NCBI GenBank assembly: GCA_016781525.1
Contig: JADDQE010000218.1
Span: 1 to 64,000, forward strand
DNA from: a bacterium
GTDB lineage: Bacteria; Chloroflexota; Chloroflexia; Chloroflexales; Kallotenuaceae
DNA: 64,000 nt
Direction: 5' to 3'
Shown here: one piece after another, positions 1 through 8,565 of the stretch
How the letters are laid out: each line of letters opens with the position of its first letter
Numbering within the stretch: the stretch's first letter is position 1
The notes under the pieces: generated by a model
What the model was told of the DNA's origin: nothing
Database searches by the model: none
Seen by the model: only the letters and a program-made list of their open reading frames with translations
Position numbers and translations under genes: made by a program

Positions 1-336
1 CCCACATCCTGGCCCCTTGACAAAGGATGCATGAGCTGGAACAGCGGGACCAGACCACCAGCGGTGCTTCGTTTGCTTCGGCGGCCCTTTCGAGGGCAAT
101 GCCGTCGACGGATCGGTCCTTGCTTGCGCGAAGCCCTCGGATTCTATCGAGGTGTACGCATGGACTATCTGCCAGGCTTGTTTGTTGCGGCGCAGTGGCC
201 TTCGATGGGAAAAGCAAAGCCGGGCCCCTCGGCGAGGCGCAGCACTGCCCTCAATTCGGGTCGCGCTGCCCCTAATCGGGTCGGCAGCAGATCCGCTTGC
301 ACCAGTCGTGAGTGAGATCGAGGTGCTCAACTCGGC
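1..336. other. Left edge, no gene recognised
   Basis: Short overlapping open frames exist here on the + strand, but none has a convincing ribosome binding site or a recognisable protein family. Their translations are rich in Arg, Ser and Pro, as expected of out-of-frame GC-rich DNA. The stretch may hold the promoter of the acetyltransferase that follows or the decayed end of an upstream gene. I see no hairpin or repeat worth naming. Confidence 0.4.
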
Positions 337-1155
337 ATGAACCAGCATCTTCAGAATTATGCAGCAGCAGCGGAGTTCCTCAGCCGTGACCCACACGCCA
401 ACCGAGAGCTCTTGATCGCGCTCCGCTATGAGCCGCTGGCGACGGTCCGAGTGACTTGGCGCAATGAAACTGTCGCAGGGGCGCTTGTACGCGGACCTGG
501 CCCAACCGCCCTACGTCCCGAGTGGATTCGCTTTGACGCCGACGATCAGGATGCGGTCGTGGCGCTGCTCGATCAACGCGACTTCGACGACAACGCAATC
601 CTGTCACTGCATCGTCCCCAGTTCGGGGACTTCGTCGCTCAGCACTTCCGCCTTCTTCCCACCGGCGACGGCGTGTATGGCTACCTTGTCGACCGCCAAA
701 GCTTGTTACGGCCACCTGGCGTCCCCGTCCGACTACTGACAGCGAGCGATATTGGCCTCGTCGAGCGCAGCGGCTGTGGCTGGAGCCGGTCGTACTTCAT
801 GCGCCTCTTTCAGGAGCGGCGGCGCCCTTGGGCGATCGTCAAAGATGGTATGATTGTGTGCCGCGCGTCGAGTGGCTACCCTCATGCCAATAGTGAAGAG
901 GTCGTCGGGGTTTGGACCCATGAGCGCTGGCGGGGTCGCGGTCTGGCACGTGCCCTCGTTGCCGCTGTTGCAGCCGATATTCTTGAGCGCGCCAGCTTCG
1001 CGGCGTACACGACGACCTTTGATAACCATGCTTCACAGGCGGTAGCACGAGCAGTCGGCTTCCAGCCCTGCTTCACTGCTTACTCATACGCGCGGAAAAC
1101 CGATTCCTGGCCTGCGGGAGGTCATATTGTGGTAGACCAATTGGTACTCCCCTAA
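337..1155 (+). CDS. GNAT family N-acetyltransferase
   Basis: A 272-residue protein. Its C-terminal half carries the acetyl-CoA binding signature of the GNAT fold: a WTHERWRGRGLARAL segment (the R/Q-x-x-G-x-G/A loop) around residues 190-204, then a helix and the strand ending in AVGFQPC, which corresponds to motif B. The N-terminal half (about residues 1-135) has no family I recognise and may form a second, degenerate GNAT domain, as in tandem GNAT proteins. It should transfer an acetyl group from acetyl-CoA to an amine in the cytoplasm; the acceptor cannot be predicted. The ATG at 337 is taken because the coding signal starts there, although no strong Shine-Dalgarno sequence precedes it. It stands alone, about 50 bp before the sensor kinase on the same strand. 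Confidence 0.8.
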   Translation: MNQHLQNYAAAAEFLSRDPHANRELLIALRYEPLATVRVTWRNETVAGALVRGPGPTALRPEWIRFDADDQDAVVALLDQRDFDDNAILSLHRPQFGDFVAQHFRLLPTGDGVYGYLVDRQSLLRPPGVPVRLLTASDIGLVERSGCGWSRSYFMRLFQERRRPWAIVKDGMIVCRASSGYPHANSEEVVGVWTHERWRGRGLARALVAAVAADILERASFAAYTTTFDNHASQAVARAVGFQPCFTAYSYARKTDSWPAGGHIVVDQLVLP

Positions 1156-1192
1156 TAGGACCAGAACCAGCTCACGCTTTTGAACAGCTGTT

Positions 1193-1198
1193 TATAAT
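1193..1198 (+). promoter_or_regulatory. -10 box placed for a leaderless mRNA
   Basis: A consensus TATAAT lies six bases before the ATG at 1205, so the transcript would start at or next to the start codon. A GGAGG directly abuts the ATG and is too close to act as a normal ribosome binding site. No good -35 is visible 16-18 bp upstream. Leaderless initiation is an inference from this spacing. Confidence 0.5.
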
Positions 1199-1204
1199 GG
1201 AGGC

Positions 1205-3502
1205 ATGGCAGCGCCTCCTGCTAGCCGGCCTTCCGACCGAGAAGATAGTGCTATGCCGCTACCTCCGCGTCCACGACTGCGCCTGCGCTTACGACAACGC
1301 CCAGTTTCGAAGGGTTTTGCTCTGCTTGCCGAGATTTCGGCCGCGCCGGGCCTCGCCTCGGCTGCCACTCTCGCACTTGGCGGCATCCGAGCAACACTTA
1401 GTATACCGGCGGCGGCTCTCGTACTGTGCGACCGAACGAACAAGCCGCAAATTATCCTCGATACTGCTCATGGATATGATCGCAGGAGCAGCACACAGCT
1501 GGGGGTAGCGCTTCTGGATGCGATGCAGCAACACCCCCGAACGCTCGAGTACCCTCGCTTCTTATCGGCTCATCTCGAGCTGCAACACGAAGCAGAAATC
1601 GCCAGCAGTGTTCCAGGGGCGGTCCTTGCCACGCCACTGCTTATCGGCGACCAGCTGCTCGGTGTTTTAAGCGTCGAGGCTGATCGTCTACATCGTTGGA
1701 CGCGCCGCGAGGTGGCACTCGCGGAAGCTATCGCCGCACAGCTTGCCCAAGCGTTCCACAGTGAACGGCGGATCGCGCAGCTGCAGTATTCCGAAAAGCT
1801 ATCTTCGGCGTGCCAGACTCTTACGGCTCTCACCGCCGGCATGGACGTAGCCGGCACGTCACGGGCGATCGTCGAGCAAGCAGCCTTGGCAACTGGGGCA
1901 GCCGGTGCTCAGCTCTTTCTACGTCGCCGGAATCGGGGAGAGCTTGAGCCGGTTGCAGTCCACGGTGTCGTCTTAGTCACAGAAGGACGCCACGCCCGCA
2001 TAGACTGCGATCCGGCGGGCGGTAGAGCACTCAGCCACAGGCCTGAATGGCTGTTTGGGAATGAGCCAGAACCAGCGCCGATGGGACAGGGGGAACCCTG
2101 CAATCCGGACGAAGCGCAGTTGGCAGTATCTCTCCTCGATGGCAACGAGCTCGTCGGGGTAATAACGCTCTCTTTCACAGCCGCTGCGGCTCGCCCGTGT
2201 GATGCCATGCTGCCCGCGATTGAGCGCTTCGCCACTCACGCCGCCGCCGCCCTCAGGAATGCCCACCAGTACGACTCGGCCGCACAGCGGGCGCGGCGAA
2301 TGGTGGAGCTAGCACGCGCTACTCAGGTGCTTGACGCCCAAGCGAACATTGCCGCATCGATTGAACCGCTCGCACAGCAGAGCCTACATATATTGGACGC
2401 TCAAGGCTGTATCGTAGCGCTGCACCGCGAAGGCCACGAGGACGCAATCTATGCTGTCGGCCTATCGGATACCCAGCGTGGCACGATTTGCGACAACGAG
2501 GCATTCCAGAGCTTATTGTGCGGCACACCGTTGAGCCAGGACATTCCACAGCGACAGCCTGCCATTAGACAACCCGAGGCGCAGCTGGATCAAGCAGCGC
2601 GCGACGCCGGTTTCGCCGCTCAGCTGACGTTGCCCCTCACGCACAAGGACGCAATGGTCGGCGTAATTACCTACCTGTACGGTGCCGACCATACCTGGAA
2701 CGACGATGATTTTGAGACTGCAGGCCTCATCGCCAGCCAGATGACAACACTCATCGCTAACGCGCAGCTGTACCACGAAGTGCACGAGGCAAACCGTCTC
2801 AAATCGGAGTTCATTGCGACGATCAGCCATGAGCTGCGGACGCCGATGGGCGCGATCATGGGCTACGCCGAGCTTCTCGCCAGCGGCTCATACGGCGCCA
2901 TCCCCGACATGATGCATGAACCTTTGGGCCGGCTCAAGGCCAACGCGGACACACTATTGCTGTTAATTAATCAAATGCTTGATTTGTCACGGATCGAGGC
3001 CGGTCGCCTCGAGCTACATTCGGAGCCATTTCATCCTGCCGATCTGCTTCGGGCCGTGGCTTCGGCAGCGCAGCCGCAGCTTCGCGGCAAGCGGATTACC
3101 TTTGAGACAGTGGTCGAAGACACGGTGCCCGGCATTGTCCTTGGTGACGTCGGTCGACTCCGGCAAATGCTCGGTAATTTGGTCGACAATGGCCTCAAGT
3201 TCACGCAGTATGGCGGGCTTTTGGTCCGCTGCTCACGGGTCGATGAGCCGAATGGTGCCAAGCTTGTTTTCGATGTCAGCGACAGTGGACCCGGTATTCC
3301 AGAGGATAAGCTCCGAGTTATTTGGCAGCCATTCAGGCAAGGTAACAGCTCTGAAACGCGGAGCCATAGTGGTGCCGGGCTTGGACTCACAATCGTACAC
3401 AAGCTCACGGAGCTCATGGGCGGCACCACCGCGGTCGTCAGCCGACTCGGCATTGGCAGCACCTTCTCGATCAGACTGCCGCTGCATCTGCCACCGTCCT
3501 AG
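1205..3502 (+). CDS. GAF-domain sensor histidine kinase
   Basis: A 765-residue soluble sensor kinase without obvious membrane segments. The N-terminal 500 residues contain two or three GAF-like domains (about 30-180, 195-350 and 365-515), which usually bind small ligands, haem or bilins. These are followed by a HisKA dimerisation domain with the phospho-acceptor H542 in SHELRTP, then a HATPase_c domain with an N box (NLVDNGLKF), G1 box (DSGPGIPED) and G2 box (GAGLGL). It should autophosphorylate and pass phosphate to a response regulator, but none lies next to it, so it is an orphan kinase here. An internal ATG at 1253 is an alternative start. The ATG at 1205 fits the TATAAT seven bases upstream. 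The signal sensed is unknown. Confidence 0.9.
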   Translation: MAAPPASRPSDREDSAMPLPPRPRLRLRLRQRPVSKGFALLAEISAAPGLASAATLALGGIRATLSIPAAALVLCDRTNKPQIILDTAHGYDRRSSTQLGVALLDAMQQHPRTLEYPRFLSAHLELQHEAEIASSVPGAVLATPLLIGDQLLGVLSVEADRLHRWTRREVALAEAIAAQLAQAFHSERRIAQLQYSEKLSSACQTLTALTAGMDVAGTSRAIVEQAALATGAAGAQLFLRRRNRGELEPVAVHGVVLVTEGRHARIDCDPAGGRALSHRPEWLFGNEPEPAPMGQGEPCNPDEAQLAVSLLDGNELVGVITLSFTAAAARPCDAMLPAIERFATHAAAALRNAHQYDSAAQRARRMVELARATQVLDAQANIAASIEPLAQQSLHILDAQGCIVALHREGHEDAIYAVGLSDTQRGTICDNEAFQSLLCGTPLSQDIPQRQPAIRQPEAQLDQAARDAGFAAQLTLPLTHKDAMVGVITYLYGADHTWNDDDFETAGLIASQMTTLIANAQLYHEVHEANRLKSEFIATISHELRTPMGAIMGYAELLASGSYGAIPDMMHEPLGRLKANADTLLLLINQMLDLSRIEAGRLELHSEPFHPADLLRAVASAAQPQLRGKRITFETVVEDTVPGIVLGDVGRLRQMLGNLVDNGLKFTQYGGLLVRCSRVDEPNGAKLVFDVSDSGPGIPEDKLRVIWQPFRQGNSSETRSHSGAGLGLTIVHKLTELMGGTTAVVSRLGIGSTFSIRLPLHLPPS

Positions 3503-3574
3503 GCCCTTCACGGTCGCTGGTAGCTGGTGACGACGCAACCTGAGCCCAGACGACTATAAGCTCGTTTGTTCGCA

Positions 3575-3583
3575 TGGTATAAT
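3575..3583 (+). promoter_or_regulatory. Extended -10 promoter of ruvB
   Basis: TGGTATAAT is a match to the extended -10 element (TGnTATAAT), which can work without a good -35; none is visible. It lies 28 bp before the preferred ruvB start at 3611. Confidence 0.55.
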
Positions 3584-3610
3584 AAAGGCCGAGCCGTGGA
3601 GCACCCGAGC

Positions 3611-4648
3611 ATGGACGACGAACGTCTGGTCAGCCCGAAAAGCCGCGAGGAAGACACAGCGGCCGATAAGAGTTTGCGACCGAAACGCCTGAATGAGTAC
3701 GTTGGGCAAGAAAAGGTCGTCGAAAATCTCAAGATCGCGATTGCGGCGGCGCAAGCCCGTGGCGAGCCGCTCGACCATATTCTCTTTTACGGACCGCCCG
3801 GGCTCGGCAAGACAACGCTGTGCCAAATCGTCGCGAACGAGATGGGCGTCAACGTACGCATCACCTCGGGCCCTGCAATCGAGCGCGCCGGGGACCTGGC
3901 CGCGATCCTGACGAATCTCAAGAAAGATGACATCCTCTTTATCGACGAGGTTCATCGCCTTAACCGTGCCGTTGAAGAGGTGCTGTATCCGGCGATGGAA
4001 GACTTCGCACTGGATATTGTCGTCGGCAAGGGGCCCAGTGCCCGCTCCCTACGACTGAAGCTGCCCAAGTTTACTGTGGTGGGTGCGACGACCCGCGTTG
4101 CGCTGCTGACCTCGCCACTCCGCGATCGCTTCGGGTCGGTCCATCGCCTCGAGTTCTACTCGGTGGAAGCGATGGATCAAATTATTCGACGCACTGCCGC
4201 GATCCTGAAAACAGGCATCGATCCGGAGGCAGCGCTTGAGCTTGCGCGCAGGGCACGCGGCACACCCCGTATCGCCAACCGCATCCTCAAGCGTGTGCGC
4301 GACTTTGCCCAGGTGAAGGCAGATAACCATATCACTCGGGAAGTCGCGCGCGACGCGCTGGAGCGTTTGGAGGTCGACGAGCTTGGATTGGACCCCAACG
4401 ACCGACGCGTGCTGCACGCCATCATCGATCTCTTTGGGGGTGGTCCTGTCGGGTTATCGACACTCGCTGCCGCCACCGCGGAAGAGGTCGACGCCATCGA
4501 AGACGTGTACGAGCCGTATCTCTTGCAGCTTGGCTTTATCCAGCGGACGCCGCGGGGTCGCACCGCTACCCGCCGTGCATACGAACATCTTGGGCTACGC
4601 TACCCCGAGCGAAATCAGCCCGACGAAATACAGGGCACCCTCTGGTAG
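3611..4648 (+). CDS. ruvB: Holliday junction branch migration helicase RuvB
   Basis: A 345-residue AAA+ ATPase, the usual length for RuvB. It forms hexameric rings that, with RuvA and RuvC, drive branch migration of Holliday junctions in recombination and repair. Walker A is GPPGLGKT (residues 61-68) and Walker B is the LFIDEVHRL segment near residue 112. A sensor-1 region (GATTR) and the C-terminal winged-helix domain ending in [12 protein letters not shown] are also present. The frame is open upstream to a TTG at 3566, but the ATG at 3611 has a GGAG nine bases before it and fits the family N-terminus ([10 protein letters not shown]). ruvA and ruvC are not adjacent; ruvB is often separate from ruvC. 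Confidence 0.97.
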   Translation: MDDERLVSPKSREEDTAADKSLRPKRLNEYVGQEKVVENLKIAIAAAQARGEPLDHILFYGPPGLGKTTLCQIVANEMGVNVRITSGPAIERAGDLAAILTNLKKDDILFIDEVHRLNRAVEEVLYPAMEDFALDIVVGKGPSARSLRLKLPKFTVVGATTRVALLTSPLRDRFGSVHRLEFYSVEAMDQIIRRTAAILKTGIDPEAALELARRARGTPRIANRILKRVRDFAQVKADNHITREVARDALERLEVDELGLDPNDRRVLHAIIDLFGGGPVGLSTLAAATAEEVDAIEDVYEPYLLQLGFIQRTPRGRTATRRAYEHLGLRYPERNQPDEIQGTLW

Positions 4649-4682
4649 CAGCCCCCATGGTGATCCACGGGATCGAGCCCGC

Positions 4683-4916
4683 TTAAGGCCTATCGCCGAT
4701 CGCCCGCCGGCATAACCATACGCCTATGGCAAGCACCACCCCGATGCCGCGTGTCGCGCCGCGCTGCAGAGCCAGCCAGTCGACCATGCGGCGCCACGCT
4801 TGGCTCGGAATGGCATCCCGCCACAAGCGCATATGCCCTTCCGGTGCCACCATCGATACGAGCCCATCACCGACGAAGAGCTCGCCTGCAACTTCCAACA
4901 ACCGGTTCTTCCACAT
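4683..4916 (-). CDS. Small membrane protein of unknown function
   Basis: A 77-residue protein on the minus strand. The ATG at 4916 is chosen because an AGGAGGGA sequence lies about ten bases upstream. The C-terminal third (GIGVVLAIGVWLCRRAIG) is a likely membrane segment followed by basic residues. The middle is amphipathic with a WRRMVDWLAL segment. The layout, a small protein with a Trp-rich centre and one C-terminal helix, loosely recalls the DUF2065/YjeT family, but similarity is too weak to assign it. It converges on ruvB, with only 34 bp between the two stop codons. Confidence 0.6.
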   Translation of the reverse strand: MWKNRLLEVAGELFVGDGLVSMVAPEGHMRLWRDAIPSQAWRRMVDWLALQRGATRGIGVVLAIGVWLCRRAIGDRP

Positions 4917-5028
4917 AACCCTGCTCCCTCCTATCTGCTGGTTGCAGCAATACGCGCACCACCTTAGCCGAGGAACATTCGCCGCTTGAATGCGAGGGCG
5001 GGAACCGGCTAGCGTGAGGCGTAAACAA

Positions 5029-5062
5029 CGCATCGCCGCTCCAATGTAGGAGCGGCGATGCG
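5029..5062 (-). terminator. Rho-independent terminator of the Flp pilin gene
   Basis: A perfect 14-bp inverted repeat (CGCATCGCCGCTCC and its complement) with a 6-base loop, followed on the minus strand by TTGTTT. It lies about 47 bp past the stop of the pilin gene. Confidence 0.85.
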
Positions 5063-5108
5063 TTCATGTTCAACTCCTGATTAACGGACCGCAAGGAGGC
5101 CGCTTCGA

Positions 5109-5408
5109 TTAGCCGCCTCCGCGATTGCCAGGATTCGTAGAACATGCCCGATTCCGACCGTTATTCGTCGGCCCTTCGCCATTTTCACGGGCCAGCGTAC
5201 AGTTTATCTCCTCGTATGTCGAGCTGACCCGCCGGCCTGTGCTGGTCACAGCTCCAGCGACCACAATCGCGACCAACACCAGGATGATTGCATACTCGGT
5301 CAGACCCTGAGCCGTGCGATACCGCGTCGCACCTTTCGGTGCGATCAGTCGGCACATGTGCGCCAGCAACGCGACCATCGCCGTCAACAATTGCGAAAAA
5401 TGTTTCAT
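5109..5408 (-). CDS. Flp family type IVb pilin
   Basis: A 99-residue prepilin. The diagnostic segment is QGLTEYAIILVLVAIVVAG (about residues 34-52): a Gly just before the cleavage point, Glu and Tyr four and five residues later, then a 20-residue hydrophobic helix. TadV-type prepilin peptidase would cut after the Gly and the mature subunit would pack through its hydrophobic helix. The ATG at 5408 is chosen for its AGGAAGG ribosome binding site; the frame stays open upstream without a better start. The tail after the helix is unusually long, hydrophilic and Gly/Asn-rich, with two Cys residues. No tad/cpa assembly gene is nearby, so this is an orphan pilin gene that must rely on a tad locus elsewhere. 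Confidence 0.88.
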   Translation of the reverse strand: MKHFSQLLTAMVALLAHMCRLIAPKGATRYRTAQGLTEYAIILVLVAIVVAGAVTSTGRRVSSTYEEINCTLARENGEGPTNNGRNRACSTNPGNRGGG

Positions 5409-5613
5409 GAAGAGCCTTCCTACAAACAACAGCGTTACGTCAACCCTACCTAAGTCCGACTGCCGCGGCAATAGAGCGGCAGTACCGACAGAAAGGACCA
5501 AAGGTCCTGAGAAAACGGGTAACGTTTTACCGGGCTGGGGAGGGACCCGTCTCTTGGTTTCTCTTGATACGGTCGACGCGACGCCGCAATCTCAAGCGGA
5601 ACCATCTCGGCTA

Positions 5614-5622
5614 TGCTACAAT
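5614..5622 (+). promoter_or_regulatory. Extended -10 promoter of thrC
   Basis: TGCTACAAT fits the extended -10 pattern TGnTAnAAT and lies about 50 bp before the thrC start. No clear -35 is visible. Confidence 0.45.
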
Positions 5623-5673
5623 GCCGACACCTCAGCAGTGCGCGGCGCGGCGCAAGTCCCATAGGAGCTCTAT

Positions 5674-6717
5674 ATGTCGCTGTTAGAACGCTACCGCGAC
5701 CTTTTACCGATTACCGACACAACTCCGTTGATTTCCCTCGCCGAGGGTAATACTCCGCTCATCTCAGCTCCGCGGCTTGCCCGTGAAATCGGCGTCCGCG
5801 AGCTTTGGCTGAAGTTCGAGGGCATGAATCCCACGGGCTCATTTAAAGATCGTGGCATGGTCATGGCAATCGCCAAAGCTCTCGAAGAGGGTGCACGCAG
5901 CGTTGTTTGTGCCTCGACGGGCAACACGTCGGCGTCGGCAGCCGCATATGCGGCACGGGCCGGGCTTGAGGCGGTTGTGATCGTACCCGCTGGAAAGATC
6001 GCGCTCGGAAAGCTGGCCCAGGCCCTCATGTACGGGGCAAAGCTCGTCGCGGTCGACGGCAACTTCGACGCGGCGCTCGACATTGTTCGCAAGATGGGTG
6101 ACAATTATCCGATTACGGTGGTCAACTCAGTTAACCACTATCGGATCGAGGGTCAAACCACTGCGGCCTACGAGATCGTCGACACCCTCGGCGACGCACC
6201 CGACGCACTCTGCCTACCGGTGGGGAACGCGGGCAATATTACAGCCTACTGGTTAGGCTTTCGTCGCTACCACGAGCGTGGGAAAACTACCCACTTACCG
6301 AAGATGCTTGGCTTTCAGGCCGAGGGTGCAAGCCCAATCGTTCAGGGAGCTCCGTTCGAGAAACCGCATACCCTTGCCACCGCAATCAACATTGGCAACC
6401 CGGCGAGCTGGCGGTTTGCAGTTGGCGCCCGCGACGAGTCGAAGGGCTGCATTGACTGCGTGAGCGACGACGAGATTGTGGTAGCTTGGCGGGACCTTGC
6501 CCGCTGCGAAGGCGTCTTTTGTGAGCCTGCCTCGGCTGCAGGCATTGCCGGGCTGCGCAAGCTGATGCAGCAGGGCGCGGCAGAGCCTGATGCCCGCTAT
6601 GTAGCGGTATTGACGGGCCACGGCCTGAAGGACCCGGCCATGGCGGTCGAGCAGTTCGCCGCGCCAACGCCGATCGCGCCAACCATGGCCGCGATTGAGC
6701 GCGCTCTTGGCTGGTAG
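5674..6717 (+). CDS. thrC: Threonine synthase
   Basis: A 347-residue pyridoxal-phosphate enzyme that converts O-phospho-homoserine and water to threonine and phosphate, the last step of threonine synthesis. The PLP lysine is K58 in [10 protein letters not shown], the family signature. [17 protein letters not shown] (about residues 89-105) is the phosphate and substrate loop, and the glycine-rich PVGNAGN (about 182-188) is the PLP-phosphate cradle. The length fits the short bacterial class rather than the 430-500-residue plant/enterobacterial class. An AGGAG sits seven bases before the ATG. It is separated from the met/lys genes by the 7-kb region but belongs to the same aspartate-family pathway as lysC and asd downstream. 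Confidence 0.96.
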   Translation: MSLLERYRDLLPITDTTPLISLAEGNTPLISAPRLAREIGVRELWLKFEGMNPTGSFKDRGMVMAIAKALEEGARSVVCASTGNTSASAAAYAARAGLEAVVIVPAGKIALGKLAQALMYGAKLVAVDGNFDAALDIVRKMGDNYPITVVNSVNHYRIEGQTTAAYEIVDTLGDAPDALCLPVGNAGNITAYWLGFRRYHERGKTTHLPKMLGFQAEGASPIVQGAPFEKPHTLATAINIGNPASWRFAVGARDESKGCIDCVSDDEIVVAWRDLARCEGVFCEPASAAGIAGLRKLMQQGAAEPDARYVAVLTGHGLKDPAMAVEQFAAPTPIAPTMAAIERALGW

Positions 6718-6823
6718 CAGAGCAGGTTGCCCGGCAGACGGTCGGCTGTCGCGCATACATATGCTAATGATGCGTGCCCGTCCAGATCAGCAGAAGGCTT
6801 GGGGCCTCGCCTCATGTAAAGGA

Positions 6824-6852
6824 GACGCAGCAATGGCTCGCATTGCTGCGTC
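6824..6852. terminator. Strong hairpin after thrC
   Basis: A perfect 11-bp inverted repeat (GACGCAGCAAT) with a 7-base loop, about 105 bp after the thrC stop. There is no real U-tract on the + strand and only a broken T-run on the minus strand, so it is a terminator candidate or a transcript-stabilising hairpin. Confidence 0.45.
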
Positions 6853-7020
6853 CCGCCGCCGTTTGCCCCTGAGGCTGAAGTGCAGTGTAGAGAGGCACAC
6901 AATACTTAGGGAAGCCCGACGCATTGGGCAAGCGGCACGCTGCTTAGTCAGGTCACCTCACCCGCTGGAATAAACGCCCGGTTGACTGCAATTCGAAGCT
7001 ACGTCTGGTGGCAACACGTT

Positions 7021-7323
7021 CTACCGGGTGACATCGTCGCAGGTGAGGGAGCTGCTAAAATCGTTGCACCACTGCTGTTCGTCAGCGCCGTTGTTACGCA
7101 CAACGATGTTGGACCCCGTCAGCTCCTAGAGGCGTACGTTCCACTCGGCACCGGCGTTCGAGAAGGTATTACCTTCCACGATAATATTGGCACTGTTCGA
7201 ATTCCCAATCACCAGATCCGCCTGCGCGGCACTGTTCCAACCAAATTTCAAGCCGCGCAGGGTACGCACCGTGGAGCGCCGACGGCCGTGTTTCGACGTA
7301 GCACAAGACTCTGCCCACGCCAA
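7021..7323 (-). pseudogene. Remnant of a right-handed beta-helix protein
   Basis: On the minus strand one frame encodes ADLVIGNSNSANIIVEGNTF and then, after an in-frame TAG at 7126-7128, continues in the same frame with LTGSNIVVRNNGADEQQWC before a TAG at 7021. The repeated pattern (N-I-x-V-x-x-N) is typical of parallel beta-helix repeats found in pectate-lyase-like and other secreted carbohydrate-active proteins. No start, signal peptide or upstream coils are preserved in this frame. The gene is broken by at least one nonsense change and 5' loss. The 300 bases upstream (7324-7618) hold nothing I can recognise. The family call is from the repeat pattern only. Confidence 0.6.
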
Positions 7324-7618
7324 CGCAACAGTTCATACGCCACCAAAGCTCCGTATGACACGACACGTTTTCGCACTTTCCGGCATTGCACACCTGCTTG
7401 TGAGTGACTGGCGTGACGCCGCCGGTATGTCCTTTCAGGGGCGGCTGGATACGCGTTCGGAGTTGTGGTCGCCAGTAGCCTACCGGTGGTGCCCCCTTTA
7501 TCGTCCGCCAATGAGGACTTCATACCCACTTCGCGGGCAGTGCGGCAACGTATAGTGCTGGCTCACCAATCTAATCTGCAGCCTCCCGGCTGAGAAGCGA
7601 AATACAAGGAGATGGGGC

Positions 7619-7882
7619 ATGGATACGGTTTGCGTCGAGTTCGCATGTGACTGCAGTGGGTCGGCCCTGGTGTCCCTTCCGGACGACCAGGTAGAGACGT
7701 TTATGAACGAGTGGCGAGCCAGCCATCAAGATCGTCGCTGTATGCCAAGTGTGATCGTGATTGAAGCGACGGACGCGCTGGCGCTGGCAGACGACAACGT
7801 TCCCGAGGCCCGACCGGAGCAGTGCGCCTGGGTCGAGCGTCAACTTGCCGCGCTCGACCAGGAACTCGCCGACCGACGCTAA
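7619..7882 (+). CDS. Small acidic protein of unknown function
   Basis: An 87-residue protein with an AAGGAG ribosome binding site nine bases before the ATG, which is why I accept it although I do not recognise the family. It is acidic, has three Cys near the N-terminus and centre (C5, C10, C12; another near C41), and a C-terminal helical stretch (EQCAWVERQLAALDQELADR). No signal peptide or membrane segment is evident. The Cys pattern is not a clear zinc ribbon. It sits alone between the beta-helix remnant and the SAM riboswitch region. Confidence 0.55.
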   Translation: MDTVCVEFACDCSGSALVSLPDDQVETFMNEWRASHQDRRCMPSVIVIEATDALALADDNVPEARPEQCAWVERQLAALDQELADRR

Positions 7883-8241
7883 CCAGTACCCCTTCTGCTA
7901 GTCGCCGCCCACAGAGGTCGGACATGCGCTGCATAGGTCCGACCTAACCCACCAGCGGCGTCCGGGACATCCCATTGTGTCCGAACCGCCGCCGACGCGA
8001 CACGAGACGATCTTTGCACGCGCACGCGGCTTCGTGTACAAAATTTTCGTCCTGCCTTCATTTGCCAGCGATCCACCGGGCCACCTGTCGCAGCTACACC
8101 TCGATCGAAGCGCAGTCCCCGCCACACGCCTCCAGCTTCAGCGCTGCCGGCGCGTACCTCGCGGTGCATGTTGTGGGCACAAGCTGCGAAAAAGTGGCAT
8201 CCAGAGCGGCCCGATCGACCGCTCTGGGATTGTGAAGTAAC
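7883..8241. other. Gap before the metY promoter
   Basis: About 360 bases without a supportable gene. A GTG-started open frame on the + strand reaches into the promoter region, but its translation has no ribosome binding site and no family resemblance. I see no repeat or clear regulatory element until the TTGACA at 8242. Confidence 0.4.
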
Positions 8242-8270
8242 TTGACATTCGACTTAAGATAAGCTATAGT
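8242..8270 (+). promoter_or_regulatory. Sigma70-type promoter of the metY transcript
   Basis: TTGACA (8242-8247) and TATAGT (8265-8270) are separated by exactly 17 bases, one of the best sigma70-type matches in the window. The expected transcription start near 8277 is about 22 bases before the SAM riboswitch begins, so the whole aptamer is in the leader. Confidence 0.88.
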
Positions 8271-8298
8271 CCTCGTCAACAAGCGAATATAGGCAACG

Positions 8299-8409
8299 CT
8301 CTTATCCAGAGGGGTGGAGGGACCGGCCCGACGAAACCCCGGCAACCGTCCTGGCAATGATGCCAGCTACAGGTGCCAAATCCGGCAGAAGCATTCTGGA
8401 AGATGAGAG
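8299..8409 (+). ncRNA. SAM-I (S-box) riboswitch aptamer
   Basis: The conserved S-box core is complete: the P1 5' strand CTCTTATC (8299-8306), then AGAGGGGTGGAGGGACCGGC, the CCCGACGAAACCCCGGCAACC core, the GGTGCCAAATCCGGC block, and the P1 3' strand GATGAGAG (8402-8409), which pairs with the 5' strand. It senses S-adenosylmethionine. It controls metY and, if they are co-transcribed, metX and possibly lysC. Together with the terminator at 8452-8487 it forms an OFF switch: SAM stabilises P1 and frees the downstream CTCTCATC to form the terminator. Confidence 0.97.
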
Positions 8410-8451
8410 GACGCGCCAGCACAGCTACTCCGGCTGCTGCTCTGTGTATGC

Positions 8452-8487
8452 TCTCTCATCAACTACCGATGAGAGATTTTTTATTTT
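8452..8487 (+). terminator. SAM-riboswitch expression-platform terminator
   Basis: CTCTCATC (about 8453-8460) pairs with GATGAGAG (8468-8475) over a 7-base loop and is followed by ATTTTTTATTTT, a strong intrinsic terminator. The same CTCTCATC can instead pair with the identical GATGAGAG of the aptamer P1 (8402-8409), giving the antiterminator when SAM is low. The octamer GATGAGAG occurs twice for this purpose. Confidence 0.95.
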
Positions 8488-8565
8488 GGGTTTTCGATGC
8501 GACATTCGCGGCCGCAGGCAAGCGAAACCGCGAAATCATCGGAAATCCGGGTCGGGAGAGCAGGC

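Noticed and set aside
31-315. Two overlapping open frames at the left edge
   Set aside because: No ribosome site, no family resemblance, composition of out-of-frame GC-rich DNA.
6833-6973. 46-codon frame after thrC with an AAAGGAG just upstream
   Set aside because: The start codon lies inside a perfect 11-bp hairpin and the very basic product has no family; hairpin is the better explanation.
6982-7407. 141-codon + strand open frame
   Set aside because: It runs opposite to the beta-helix remnant, and its translation has no domain or ribosome site.
7977-8240. 87-codon GTG-started frame before the SAM riboswitch
   Set aside because: No Shine-Dalgarno sequence; ends at the promoter; no family resemblance.
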